Below are positions 23,401 to 33,280 of a DNA stretch of 64,000 nucleotides, piece after piece. The DNA is from Humulus lupulus (lineage: Eukaryota; Streptophyta; Magnoliopsida; Rosales; Cannabaceae): positions 214,089,948 to 214,153,947 of the forward strand of contig NC_084796.1 of the NCBI RefSeq assembly GCF_963169125.1, in the 5' to 3' direction. Position 1 is the stretch's first letter. Each line of letters opens with the position of its first letter. A program made the translations under genes and the position numbers. Below the pieces are notes generated by a model. It had not been told where the DNA came from, did not search any database, and worked only from the letters and a program-made list of their open reading frames with translations.

Positions 23401-24515
23401 GGCCTTTGCCCTCTCCGCCCCCAGAGGTCTCCGTTTCTGTCGGATCGGAGTCTCGCCCTCGTCGATGTTCAAGGCGTGGCAGATGATGTTGCAGTCTATC
23501 CCGATCATATCCGAATGAAAACTAGGCCAAGACGTCCTGATTCTTTTTCACTCGAGCAATGATGGCAGCCCGAACCTCTGCATTCAGGTTCTTCCCGACT
23601 TGGATCACCTTGGTCAAGTCGGTGTCGATGATGCACACCTCTTCAATTTCTTCCATGGGCTCCAACGCGTAGTTCGCCCCTATCCGCGGATCCAATTCGT
23701 CCTCCTCCCGGACCATCCTTCGTGCCGGGGGAGGAGGCGGGGCTGGATCAACATTTCCCTCCACAAGAGGTTCTTTGCGGACCATATAAATAGGTCGGGC
23801 AGACACGTGGTGCAAACACGTGGTAACATTTCCGGGCGCTCTTCTGGTCTCCCCAGACTGTTCCTACCCCTTCGTTGTCGCAAGGGAACTTCATACAGAG
23901 GTGGCGGATGGAAGTGATGGCACCGAAATCGACCAGTGCAGGCCGACCAAAGATGACGTTATATGCAGTGGAGCAGTCCACCACTATGAACGTACAGAAT
24001 TTGAACGAGCCTTGGATCTCGTTCCCTAACATCACGGGCAACTGGATCTTCCCCATTGGGAGTATTGAATCTCCGTTGAGCCTATAGATCTGAGTTGGGC
24101 ATTAGGCCAGATCTACCTCAGTCAAGCCAATCGCGACGAAGGTTGGCTTGAACAAAATATTGACGGAGCTTCCATCAACACTCGGGACACCATTTTGTTG
24201 GCGATTTGGGCATCGATGACCAGAGGATCATGATGTAGGAAGTGGACGTTCCGGGCGTCTTCTTCCGTGAAGGTGATGGGGAGACTTATCAACTTTGAGC
24301 ATTGAGTCGGAGCTTGGACCAAGGCGCATACCTCTTGGTCATGGTCAAGCTCACTGAGATACCGCTTTTGATCATTCTAGGATGGTCCCCCCAAGTGTGG
24401 CCCGCCCGAGATGGTGGCTACGTGACCATCTATTTGTGGAGGCGCGATTCCGGAGGGGAAAGGCATCTCGGGTCTGGGTGCCTACACAATTGGGGTCCCC
24501 CAGGGGGGCCTGTGC
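20443..24515 (-). pseudogene. Element B pol remnant: protease, RT, RNase H, integrase
   Basis: Minus strand. The protease-linker part (24322-23522) keeps CSTAYNVIFGRPAL and a DPRIG motif, but the active-site region is damaged. RT (23508-22837) keeps WRTCIDFTDLNKVCPKD and MPFGLKNAKATHQRL, but the catalytic motif reads VYIEDM where Tat elements have VYVDDM. RNase H (22879-21509) has IFVDGASNENGAGTG. The integrase has HEGFCGDHTAGLN, CEQCQRYAK, WGINLVGLL and FDNGKQFDS. In the last motif the family GQVE is changed to EKTEVVN. The reading ends at a TAG at 20443-20445 after HKYYQ. Frameshifts separate most segments. Confidence 0.88.
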
Positions 24516-24544
24516 CACTACTACAAAACTGGGCTTTCCTGACA

Positions 24545-24970
24545 CCCAACCACGACAGTCAACTCTGTTGACTGTCGTAATTGCTTAGCGGGACTCTAAG
24601 CCGACAGTTAAAAACTGTAGGCATAGAGACCAACACCGACAGTTAATAACTGTCACTGTTGCTTTTGACTGTCGCTATTGACCCAAACGCCGACAGTTAA
24701 TTCGAGACCAATGCCGACAGTTAAAATGTGTCGCTATTGACCCCACACCGACAGCTAATTCGAGACCAACGCCGGCAGTTAAAATGTGTCACTATTGACC
24801 CCAATGTCGATAGTTAATTCGAGACCAATGTCGACAGTTGAAAGGTGTCGCTATTGACCCCAACGCCGACAGTTAATTCAAGACCAATGCCGACAGTTAA
24901 AAATTGTCGTTATTGACCTCAACGCCGACAATTAATAAAAGTCCAATAACGACAGTTATAAAATGTCGCC
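24545..24970 (+). repeat. CACTA1 left subterminal repeats
   Basis: More than fifteen copies of CGACAGTTAA or close variants, spaced by TTGACC or GAGACCAA phrases, fill this stretch. In the CACTA superfamily such repeats are the binding sites for the DNA-binding transposon protein. The motif is inverted relative to the right-end array. Confidence 0.85.
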
Positions 24971-25941
24971 GAAATTCAAATAAAAAAATCTTAAAATATA
25001 ATTAATAAATAATTTAATTTTAAAAATAAACTAAATTTTTTTAAATATATATTTATGAAAATTATATATATTTATTAAAAATTTTTAAAACTATTTTTTT
25101 TCTAAATTTTTCATATTATTAAATTTTGTATTTATAATAATTTTTATATTAAAATTTAAATTTAATTATATAATGAGATAATAGATGGATTTATGTCTCA
25201 AATTATGTATTATTTCTTGGAATAATTAATAAGTGACATTAAAATTTAGAAATGGAGAATAGATTGAATTTAAAGATTTTTACTTTTGTTAAATTGTATT
25301 ATTATATATTGAGAAATAATTAATAAGAAATCTTTAAATTTAATAAATAAAATTTATCAAGAATTAAAAATTTATATTTTAAATTATGAGAATCAAAATA
25401 AAAGAAAGTATATTATTATTGGAAATAAATATCAATATGCTTTTAATTTGAATAAAAAAATTTGAGTTAATTAAAAATGAATTTATATATTAAAATCAGA
25501 TTTTTTTTGTAATTAAATAAATAAGAAAAGTTTAAATAAAAAGAAAAATCTGTAAGTTAAAACTTTCCCTTTCCCTATTTTCCCTCTCTTCCACGAATCT
25601 CTCTCTCTCTCTCTCACTACTGTGTTGCTTCAGCTAGGCCCGAACGGTCGTCGTCCCATCGCTGGAGCCGTACATGTGCCAGCCAAGTCGAACCACTAGC
25701 CCTCGAAACGTTGACCCCCACGAGCTCACCACGGTACGCACCGCCCAGGGCTGTCAACCAACAGTCCGAAGCCGTCCGCCTCCTGCACTTTCTGGCAAGA
25801 TTCTGACTACCCCGAGCCTCCCCAAGCCTAACCAGCATCACCACCATACTCCTCGTGGTCTAAGCTTCAAAACCCACCAAAGGATCGGCCTCACTAGTGG
25901 TTGGAAAAAGAAAGGGTATTAGTCGGAATCCATGGAGGTCC

Positions 25942-26022
25942 GAAGCTTGTAGTGGAACCACCGCCGTTGTCACCATTAGATAGGTAAACAAAGCTTCAAA
26001 TTTCAAACTAGATATGTGTATG

Positions 26023-26066
<44 letters not shown>

Positions 26067-26145
26067 GACGATGAAATTGAAACAGGGGGAAGATCTCATC
26101 ATAGCGAATTTGGGGGATTCAAGGGCTGTTTTGCGAACTAAGAAC
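25942..26145 (+). pseudogene. Captured PP2C phosphatase fragment, two exons
   Basis: Exon a (25942-25983) encodes EACSGTTAVVTIR followed by TAG, where PP2Cs usually have Gln. It ends at a GTAAAC donor. Exon b starts at 26086 after an ACAG acceptor and encodes GEDLIIANLGDSRAVLRT. Together they match the SGTTAV...GDSRAV region of plant PP2C phosphatases, which contributes to the metal-binding fold. The intron between them (25984-26085) has kept its borders and grown a (TG)n microsatellite. The fragment was therefore copied from genomic DNA, not mRNA. It has no start codon and is not expected to make an enzyme. Confidence 0.85.
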
Positions 26146-26159
26146 TAGATGTGTGTATG

Positions 26160-26208
<49 letters not shown>
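26029..26208. repeat. (TG)n and (TA)n microsatellites within CACTA1
   Basis: A run of about 17 TG dinucleotides lies at 26034-26063 after a short TA run. A second compound (TA)n(TG)n tract lies at about 26158-26208. The two tracts have near-identical left flanks (AGATGTGTATGTATATA), which suggests a small local duplication around exon b. Confidence 0.8.
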
Positions 26209-26209
<1 letters not shown>

Positions 26210-26386
26210 CATGCAGGATTTTTGCAGACTTCCAGAAACGTTTTCATCCTAATTCCCAAATCTATATACCAATTCCAACATGGTCCAAGTGAGTTGTATT
26301 TAAAAATCACCACTGATGCTCAAAACTTTAAATAACATTTGTATCTTTGGATTTATTTCTGATTATATGATTCCAATATTTTACAG

Positions 26387-26492
26387 CCATCATAACATTT
26401 GGAGAGATGCCCAAGTTCCTCAGAGGACTTTGCATTACTATCACCCAGAATCTAAGGGGTTAGATTTTGATGGACTGGTGGATGACATTAAG
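26387..26492 (+). pseudogene. Captured aspartate aminotransferase exon
   Basis: This single exon follows a TTACAG acceptor and precedes a GTAAGTT donor. It encodes HHNIWRDAQVPQRTLHYYHP followed by ESKGLDFDGLVDDIK with no stop. The phrase HNIWRDAQVP plus YYHPESKGLDF is characteristic of plant (especially mitochondrial-type) aspartate aminotransferase, a PLP enzyme that interconverts aspartate and glutamate. Neither the PLP lysine region nor any flanking exon is present. It lies between the two pairs of PP2C exons, so it was either inserted into the PP2C copy or joined to it during capture. Confidence 0.88.
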
Positions 26493-26959
26493 GTAAGTTA
26501 ATGTACATTCTCAAAAATAATTATTAAGCTTTATACACAAATTTCAATCAGCAAAATTTGTTTACTCTAATCTAATGGCCAGCCTGCCAAACCTACTTAT
26601 AATGTCTATAGTCTTAACTGCAAAAACGAATTGCACTACATCACAATCACAAATATTTTAGGCGTGGTTTGATTTTGTTTCTCTACACCAGCACAAATTA
26701 GCAGATACTTCTTTTAACTATGGACGGTAGAAGTGTAATCTATATATATATTAAATATATGTATGTAGGAAGCTAGTATATTCTGGTGTATGATCACTCA
26801 TCATAATTAAAGTATCCAATTCTTATTGGGTAATATTTATTTTGTGTGAATGATGTATGTATCTATCTGGTTCTTGTATATAGAAAAAGTAAAAAGGTAG
26901 TCAGATCAGATCATTATCGTTGGAAAAATAAAGGCGCACATTGATGAGGGGAGAGCACA

Positions 26960-27150
26960 TATATCATTGTTGTCCCTGATGTCACCTACCATCGTCTCAC
27001 TCCCAAAGACCAATTCATGGTTCTCACCACTGATGGGGTAATTAAGAACTAAGAACTTACATTGATATTCTTAGATATGTTGGATTTTATAAATTATTTC
27101 TGATTGGTGTGTAAATGATGAATAGGTTTGGGATGTGTTGATGAATGGTC
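26960..27150 (+). pseudogene. Captured PP2C phosphatase fragment, two further exons
   Basis: The first exon ends at 27037 and encodes VVPDVTYHRLTPKDQFMVLT then TDG, followed by a GTAATT donor. The second starts at 27126 after an AATAG acceptor. The spliced join would read DGVWDVLMN, which is the conserved DGVWDVLSN block of plant PP2Cs that carries a metal-binding Asp. The intervening intron is 88 nt. Exons between this pair and the pair at 25942-26145 (the central PP2C part) are missing, so the donor gene was internally deleted. The reading diverges after about 27150. Confidence 0.85.
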
Positions 27151-27363
27151 TGCGATTTTCCTCTTCTTTCAGAATTAACATTATCCTGGTTTGAAGACTT
27201 GAGATGTTTTTGTTGCACTGTTATTTGTTTCAATCAAAATAATGGGCATGCTTGCCTCTGTCTATGCTTTGCTTTGTCTTTTGTTTCAACCAACAGTCGG
27301 AAACTTGTCTTTGTCTATTAACAGGAAATATTAATGAAAGTTATTTCTTATAAACCTTTATAG

Positions 27364-27600
27364 GAACCAGCCGCCCCACACATTACCATGTCTTGTTTGA
27401 TGAGAACAAGTTCAATGCTAATACCTTGCAAGTTCTCACGAACAATCTCTGCTACACGGAAATACTATTCATTTTTATTTTTTGTTCTCCAATTTCAACA
27501 TTCTATTGTGAACTATTTTTGTTGGGCCTGTTCTTGACCTGAATTTGGTTTTTCAGGTATGCAAGGTGCACCAGATCAGTCTCCATCGGTATGCCCTGTG
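27364..27600 (+). pseudogene. Captured ARGONAUTE PIWI-domain fragment, two exons
   Basis: Exon 1 (27364 to about 27457) follows a TTATAG acceptor and encodes [20 protein letters not shown] followed by [12 protein letters not shown]. Exon 2 starts at 27557 after TTTTCAG and encodes YARCTRSVSI before diverging. These are near-invariant PIWI-domain blocks of plant AGO1/AGO5-class proteins. The HYHVL block carries the catalytic His of the slicer triad. The donor after exon 1 has lost the canonical GT, so splicing would be impaired. An imperfect 46-bp tandem duplication follows at about 27601-27690. Confidence 0.88.
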
Positions 27601-27699
27601 TTGCACTATCCCGAATACTATGGTATAAATTCCTATCCCGAGCCCGTTGCACTATCCCGAGCGCTATGGTATAAATTCCTATCTCAGATTCTAATTATT

Positions 27700-28794
27700 T
27701 TAAGTTTTAAAATTATTTGTGAGTTAGGAAACTAAAATGTAATTGTGTATGTTCACAGTATATTGAGAGTTAATTAGTATAATGAGTTGATCTGTGATTT
27801 TATTGGTGATTTTATTGGACTGCTCTGGGACTGTCATATGCCTTGTTTGCAGGTTTTTAAAATTTGGAGATGTCTGATTTGCAGCTGTTGTGCTGCTCCC
27901 TTTTCTAGAAATTTATGGACTCTTGTCTAGTTACTTTGCAACTCTAGTCTTATTCACAACTTGTTGTGTTGCTTTAACAACTTTGAATTAGATTTATAAA
28001 TTTGGATTAGTCTATTTCACAACTTGTTGTGTTGCTTTAACAACTTTGTCTGGTATGCTTGTTATGTTACTTTAACAAATGTTATTTGGTATGCTTGTGT
28101 TTCATATTAATGATCTATTATATTTATGTTCTCGGTGCTCTTATTTATAACTATATTATCTTTTTTTTTTCTTGCTAAGTACTATGGACTTAGAATCTGA
28201 AGCATCTATCTTGTTTGATAAGAAAAATACAACTTTTATATAAATCATTTTTGTGACTAAAGATCAGTCATCCGTTTTATTTCTTCTGCAACCTCAAGTT
28301 CTCTATTTATTTTAGTTTTGGTTTGACTTTAATGGTGTTTATTCTGTATTGTTGGCTAAAACTCTACTTGGATATTTAAGAGAACCAAGATAATTATTTA
28401 AGAGAACCAAGGCAACAAGAAATTGTTCAAGTTGTTGGGTATTATTTTCTTTCTTGCTTGTAAGAATTATGTACATTGAGGATTTGATGTATTATTTACA
28501 TTGAGAATAATGAATTTTTATTGAGAATTATAATAATTTTTTATTGAGAATTATTTAGTCTCGCGGGGATTTGATGTATTATTTATATTTCAATTGAATG
28601 AATAAACTTTGTATGTATATGAATTTTTATTATGATAAATAATTTTTTTTTTAACAAGGTATGATAATAATAATTAATTATGTGAGTTTTTTTATTTAAA
28701 TTTATATCAAACTTCAATTGTTAAAAATATAATTAAAAGTTTTAAAAAATATAAATCGAAAAATTATTATTTATATATATATAAATTTAATGTT
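27700..28794. other. CACTA1 interior, AT-rich, nothing recognised
   Basis: T-rich intron-like sequence with short repeats (for example two copies of ACTTGTTGTGTTGCTTTAAC near 27960 and 28020). I see no coding motif. Confidence 0.5.
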
Positions 28795-29045
28795 ACGACG
28801 ACGCTTATTAACTGTCGGCGTTGTCTGCAACGGCGACATTTATTAACTGTCGGTATTGCCAGCAATGGTGATACGTATTAACTGTCGACGTTGCTAGTAA
28901 CGACGACACCTATTAACTATCGGCGTAGTCAGCAATGACGACACTTATTAACTGTTGGCATAACTACTCCTACGCCGGCATAGGTAAATATGACAGTTAG
29001 TTGACTGTCATCATTGCTTAATAGCGACAGTTAAAAACTGTCGTG
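28795..29045 (-). repeat. CACTA1 right subterminal repeats
   Basis: About nine copies of TTAACTGTCGG variants with CGACGAC-type spacers. They are the reverse complement of the left-end array, as expected for CACTA elements. Confidence 0.85.
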
Positions 29046-29066
29046 AAAGCCCGTTTTGTAGTAGTG

Positions 29067-29109
29067 TGCTTTCGGTTCTGTCGTGTATCCTCCCTGGGGA
29101 GGTTGGTAC
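29067..29109 (-). pseudogene. 43-bp island of element B gag between two CACTA insertions
   Basis: It includes one TSD copy of each CACTA (TGC at 29067-29069, TAC at 29107-29109). On the minus strand it encodes a short Pro/Gly-rich piece (YQPPQGGYTTEPKA). This links B's gag reading at 44743 to the linker at 24515, which continues into DGHVATISGGPHLGG. Confidence 0.8.
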
Positions 29110-29289
29110 CACTATAAGAAATTTGGCATTTACTTACATATATTTATTGGTAGCAAAAGAATTCTTTTACCTACAATTATATTTTCGTAACGACTATTGG
29201 TAGGGGATTCCTTAAGAAAACGTGTGGGGCTAGAAAATTTATTATTACCTACTATTAGTATTGGTAGGTATTAGATTTACTTATGATTA

Positions 29290-31538
29290 TTTTTTGAGGG
29301 AAATGTTTTAATAATTCCCGCTTATTTGTTCCTTCCATTTTTACATAATTAAAAAAAAAAGGTGATGTGGCTGCTGACATGTGATGAATATGGTGACTTA
29401 TCACCCGACTAATACATGTGGGCATATCACTACATGACACGTGGCACTAATATATATATATATATATATTAAAAAATAAATTATAAAATTATATAAATTA
29501 AAATTTAATTAATATTATTTTTAATTTAATATATTTTTTATATAAACCTAAAATCTATCTAACCCTAACATATCTAACCCTCACTCTCTCATTTGCCGCC
29601 TCCCTCACTCACGATGTTCTTCTCTATTTTTGACTCCCTCCAATTTTTACTCCCTTCCTCCATTTTTGACTCCCTCTCACCAAATCTCTCATCTGCCGCC
29701 TCCCTTACTCACGACCTCTTCTCCATTTTCATACTCCCTCTCAACATCCCTCTCCCATTTTCGGACCACTCTCCAAGGTCGACTGCCATTTTCGGACCTC
29801 TGTCCATGGTCATCGACGCTTGCTCTAAGCTGCTGCCATTTTTCTTCGAATCTCCAAGCTGCCACCATCGTTGTTCATTTCTTTGAGCCGCTGCCATTGT
29901 TGTTGAGTTATCTGAGTTGCCTCCATCATTGTTGAGTTCTCTGAGCCGCCTCCATCTTTGTTGGTCAGTTCTCTTTGGGTAGCTTTTTATTTTCAAATTT
30001 GTGTAATTCCTTTGTAATTACTATTGGTAATGTCTCTGATTTTTTGTTTAAGGCTTGATTTTGGTTTCTTTAGAGGCTTTGATTATTTCAAATTGGGTGG
30101 ATTGGCCTGGCTTTGAGATTTTTCTGGTGGCTTTTACGTTGAATTGGTGGCTGTAAAATTTTTGGAAGTTTGGTTGTTGGTGGCTTTGAGTTTCAGACAA
30201 ATTGGCTTGGTGGCTTTGAGGTATAAATCTATGATTTTTTTTAATAAATCCCCACTGATCTGAAAGATTAATGATGATTCATTTTTCTGAGGCTTTGTTA
30301 TTTTTGTTGTGAAGCTTTGTTATTGTTGTTCTGAGGCTTTGTGAATGTTATGCTTTGAAAAAATTATGTTTTGATGATTACTGTGTTTCGGGTGTGTTTC
30401 GGGTCTGAGTTGTTTCATTGTTATTTAGTTGTGATTTTGTTTAGAGTTCTTTAGTTATGTGTCATTGTTGTAATCTGGTTTATGTTTTCATTGTTATGCT
30501 TTGAGAAAATTATGTTCTGATGATTACTGTGTTTCAGGTCTGAGTTGTTTCACTGTTATTTAGCTGTGATTTTATTTAGAGTTATTCAGTTATGTGTCAT
30601 TGTTGTAATCTGATTTATGTTTTCATTGTTATATTCTGGTTCATTTTTTTTAATTGTCCTTAGTCTTTGAACTGTTATTTGTGTTGGGGTTTTGTTTATG
30701 CTCAAAGAGTTATGAACTGTCACTTGCAACACTTATTTGTTTTTCAGAAATGTTTTTTACCTTTACTTTGTGTATATAAATCTGGTTTTTTGTTTCTGAA
30801 TAAAATTTTGAACATTTATTTATACTGGTATAAATTTTGTATCTTTGTCTATTTAGTTAGTAATTTTTTAGGTACTTAGTTATTCATTTTGATAGTTTTT
30901 TTATTCTTATAAAAAAATTGGAGATTAAATTGGAAATCTATCTGCCTTGTTTGCTATGTTCAAAATCTGCATCTTTTTTTGGAAGTGTCTTGATTTATAT
31001 AATTTTTTTATCTGTCTTGTTTTAATTTTTTTTTTTTGCCAATGATGTTTAAAAATGATTATGATTGTTATGTTTTGTGATTATGTAGCTTCTTGTGCCC
31101 ATATATATATATATGTTGGTATGCCAAGTCATGTAAATGCCCTTAATAATTCATATTATATAAATTTATGAAATCTTTGTGATGATCAAACTGGAGATAT
31201 TTTATTTGTATTAATTTACTATAATGATGTAATATTGTATTAAGTTTTGAAGAATGAGAAATATAAATATTCAGATTGTACAAAAGTTTGTATATTATCT
31301 TAAGCTTATTATTGAATATTTAGTAAGTTTATCTTTAATTATCTCATGTTCCTCAAGTTTATCTTATTAATGAAATTTTTTTCCAACAAGTGATAAATTT
31401 AATGTACATGCGTTCTATACATGTAGTCTTTATATATGTATTCTAATCTTTTTATTTTATTTTATAAAATTGTTAGTTATCATTTTTTTTTATTTTACAT
31501 GTATTCTATACGTTCTATACATGTAGTCTCTATATATG
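29290..31538. other. CACTA2 left interior, no recognisable gene
   Basis: A (TA)n run lies at 29450-29470. A CT/TC-rich stretch at 29580-29960 gives repetitive Ser/Pro/Leu frames. T-rich intron-like sequence follows. Near-duplicate phrases recur around 30355-30560 (TTATGTTYTGATGATTACTGTGT). I found no conserved protein motif. Confidence 0.5.
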
Positions 31539-32279
31539 TGTTGGTGCAGTTCTTCGCCAACAGGTAATTAAGAAAAGAAGAGAAATGGATTAGTGCTAAT
31601 GTTGAACCGAAATAGATGAATGATCTTGGAAATGAGATGGTGACACCAAATGCGTTTTTGAGTGGTTCAAAGGTTAAAATCCTTCTACTTCACTAGTCAG
31701 TATTATTGCTATATACTGGGTATTTGATTACAATGTATTTCTTACAATCGAGCATCCAACCCCTATTAACTCCCAAGGTCTCCATATTTATAGGAGAATG
31801 CACCTGGGAGTTAGTAAGAAGGTCATCCCGTGACCTTCTTACCTATCATGTCAACTCTGTGACATTTATGATTAATTTCTAAACCTGACACATGAGTGTG
31901 GTCAAATCAACAGGTAAGGGGATAATGGGCCGCACGGCCCAAATCAGTCGTGGGAGTCTGAATATGCACGTTCCTGCTGCGTGTCCGAGAAGTCAGGGAT
32001 ATATCCAACACGTGATGTCTGATATATGCACATTTACCTTGCGTGGTTGACTTTATAAGGGGCCACAACCTCCAACTCCAGCTCGTATTGCGAGCTGGAT
32101 CTTCAGCCTCCGAGTTCAGACTCAATCCTTAGGCAATCTTGGCGAACCCTTAGGTTACCCCGAGCTAAGGGGGTAGGACCTTACGATGGCAGCTCCGGTC
32201 CTGGGGATGTCTTCCTGGTAACCATGATTAGGTCGTACCTTAGCTCGCTAATCAGCCCGTGGGAAAATCAGGGCATACA
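31539..32279 (-). mobile_element. Element C 3' LTR (741 bp)
   Basis: It starts TGTTGGTGCAGTTC and ends GGGCATACA, next to TCTGCCCCCCAAGC, whose complement is a purine tract. The first 180 bp match the right LTR's forward arm and, inverted, its reverse arm. On the minus strand this LTR reads TGTATGCCC...CCAACA, so its left edge is the U5 end. Confidence 0.88.
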
Positions 32280-32297
32280 TCTGCCCCCCAAGCCCCT
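32280..32297 (-). other. Element C polypurine tract
   Basis: The minus strand reads AGGGGCTTGGGGGGCAGA immediately before the LTR start TGTATGCCC. It is the plus-strand primer and is very similar in style to the tracts of A and B. Confidence 0.8.
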
Positions 32298-32542
32298 ACT
32301 CGTGGTACACGACGTCGTGTAAGGCCACAGTAGGGGATTTTAGGCTTCCCCATGAACTCTTCACATTCCACCCTTTACGCAGGCGCCTAATACGTGGAGC
32401 ATCGTGGTTGGGGACGGTACGTCTTCCGAGAACCGCATTTAATGGCCTAGCCTATACCCAACCGTCATTTCGTATATCGAGTGGAGGGCCTCGGATCCCA
32501 CATCAGGGCCATCCAACGGCCCTCTTTATGTGACCTTTCACG

Positions 32543-32550
32543 TATATAAA
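32543..32550 (+). promoter_or_regulatory. TATA-like box for element C antisense ORF
   Basis: TATATAAA lies about 260 bp inside the LTR on the plus strand. A CT/TC-rich leader follows (32585-32660). This is the third instance of the same arrangement in this window. Confidence 0.5.
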
Positions 32551-33280
32551 AAAGGGGTGGCTACCCTACGTATGGGCCACCCTTTCATTTGAAATTTCTC
32601 AGAAATTCTCTTTTTCTTCTCTCTTCATCTCAGAAAAAAGAAAACCCTCTTCTTCCCATCTGCCACCCTCAGCGTTCAAGAATCTCAGGCGTAAGGACTC
32701 CCTCGAAGCTTTGGAAACAAAAACTCCGACGAAGCTCCAGCCGAGGCGACTCCTACACCCACTTTCCAGCCAAACACTCTGTAAGTTTCCTGATTGTGCA
32801 TGCTTTGAGAATATTTTTTCACTGTAGCTTAGGTAAATATTTATTGTAGCCGCATGCAAGGGTTTACTGGTTTTTGTGGGTGCGAAGGGTGAAAGCCTTT
32901 TAGGTTAGGGTATTTTTGCAGTAGGAAATCATTTAGGAGTGAGGTTTACAGGATGCCTTTTTTGGGGAAAATTTCTGGGCAGGATTTTTGGTATATTGGG
33001 TGCAAAACCAGGTAGCTTAGAGGACACGTTTCACATGCGGTTTTGCCTTTCATGCCTATTGGAACTTTCCCTCCAATGAAACATTTTAACCTGACCCTCG
33101 TGACACACGAATTCCGAGTAATCGGGGATCTGTTGGGAGCACAGGCGCGTGTTCATAGAATCGCATGGTCTCACTCTCCACGATCTGGGCTTACCTCAGC
33201 TCGTGCAAAGAACATTTGATTTTTCCTCATGCTTGGGTCGCCTTTTTTGAAATCTTTTCTTTTGTTCGCTAGGCGACCAG

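Larger units (their letters stand above)
24516..29066. mobile_element. CACTA1: CACTA (En/Spm-type) transposon carrying host gene fragments
   Basis: The left end is CACTACTACAAAACTGGGCT. The right end is the inverse, closing GTTTTGTAGTAGTG. It is flanked by a perfect 3-bp target duplication TGC (24513-24515 and 29067-29069). Subterminal arrays of a CGACAGTTAA motif lie at both ends in opposite orientation. At 4.55 kb with no transposase motif it must be non-autonomous. Its interior carries exon fragments of three unrelated host genes (PP2C, aspartate aminotransferase, ARGONAUTE) in one orientation, with intron borders. It sits in element B's gag/protease linker. Confidence 0.93.

Noticed and set aside
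25674..25922. 82-codon frame in CACTA1 upstream of the PP2C fragment
   Set aside because: It has no recognisable domain. It may be promoter or leader sequence captured with the PP2C gene, but I cannot support it as coding.
29593..29996. Ser/Pro/Leu-rich frame in CACTA2 (plus) and Asn/Gly/Asp-rich frame (minus)
   Set aside because: Low-complexity CT-rich DNA gives both; no conserved motif.
32589..32859. Open frames on both strands in the leader of element C's antisense ORF
   Set aside because: They lie between the TATA box and the accessory ORF start and lack any relation to the same region in A and B.
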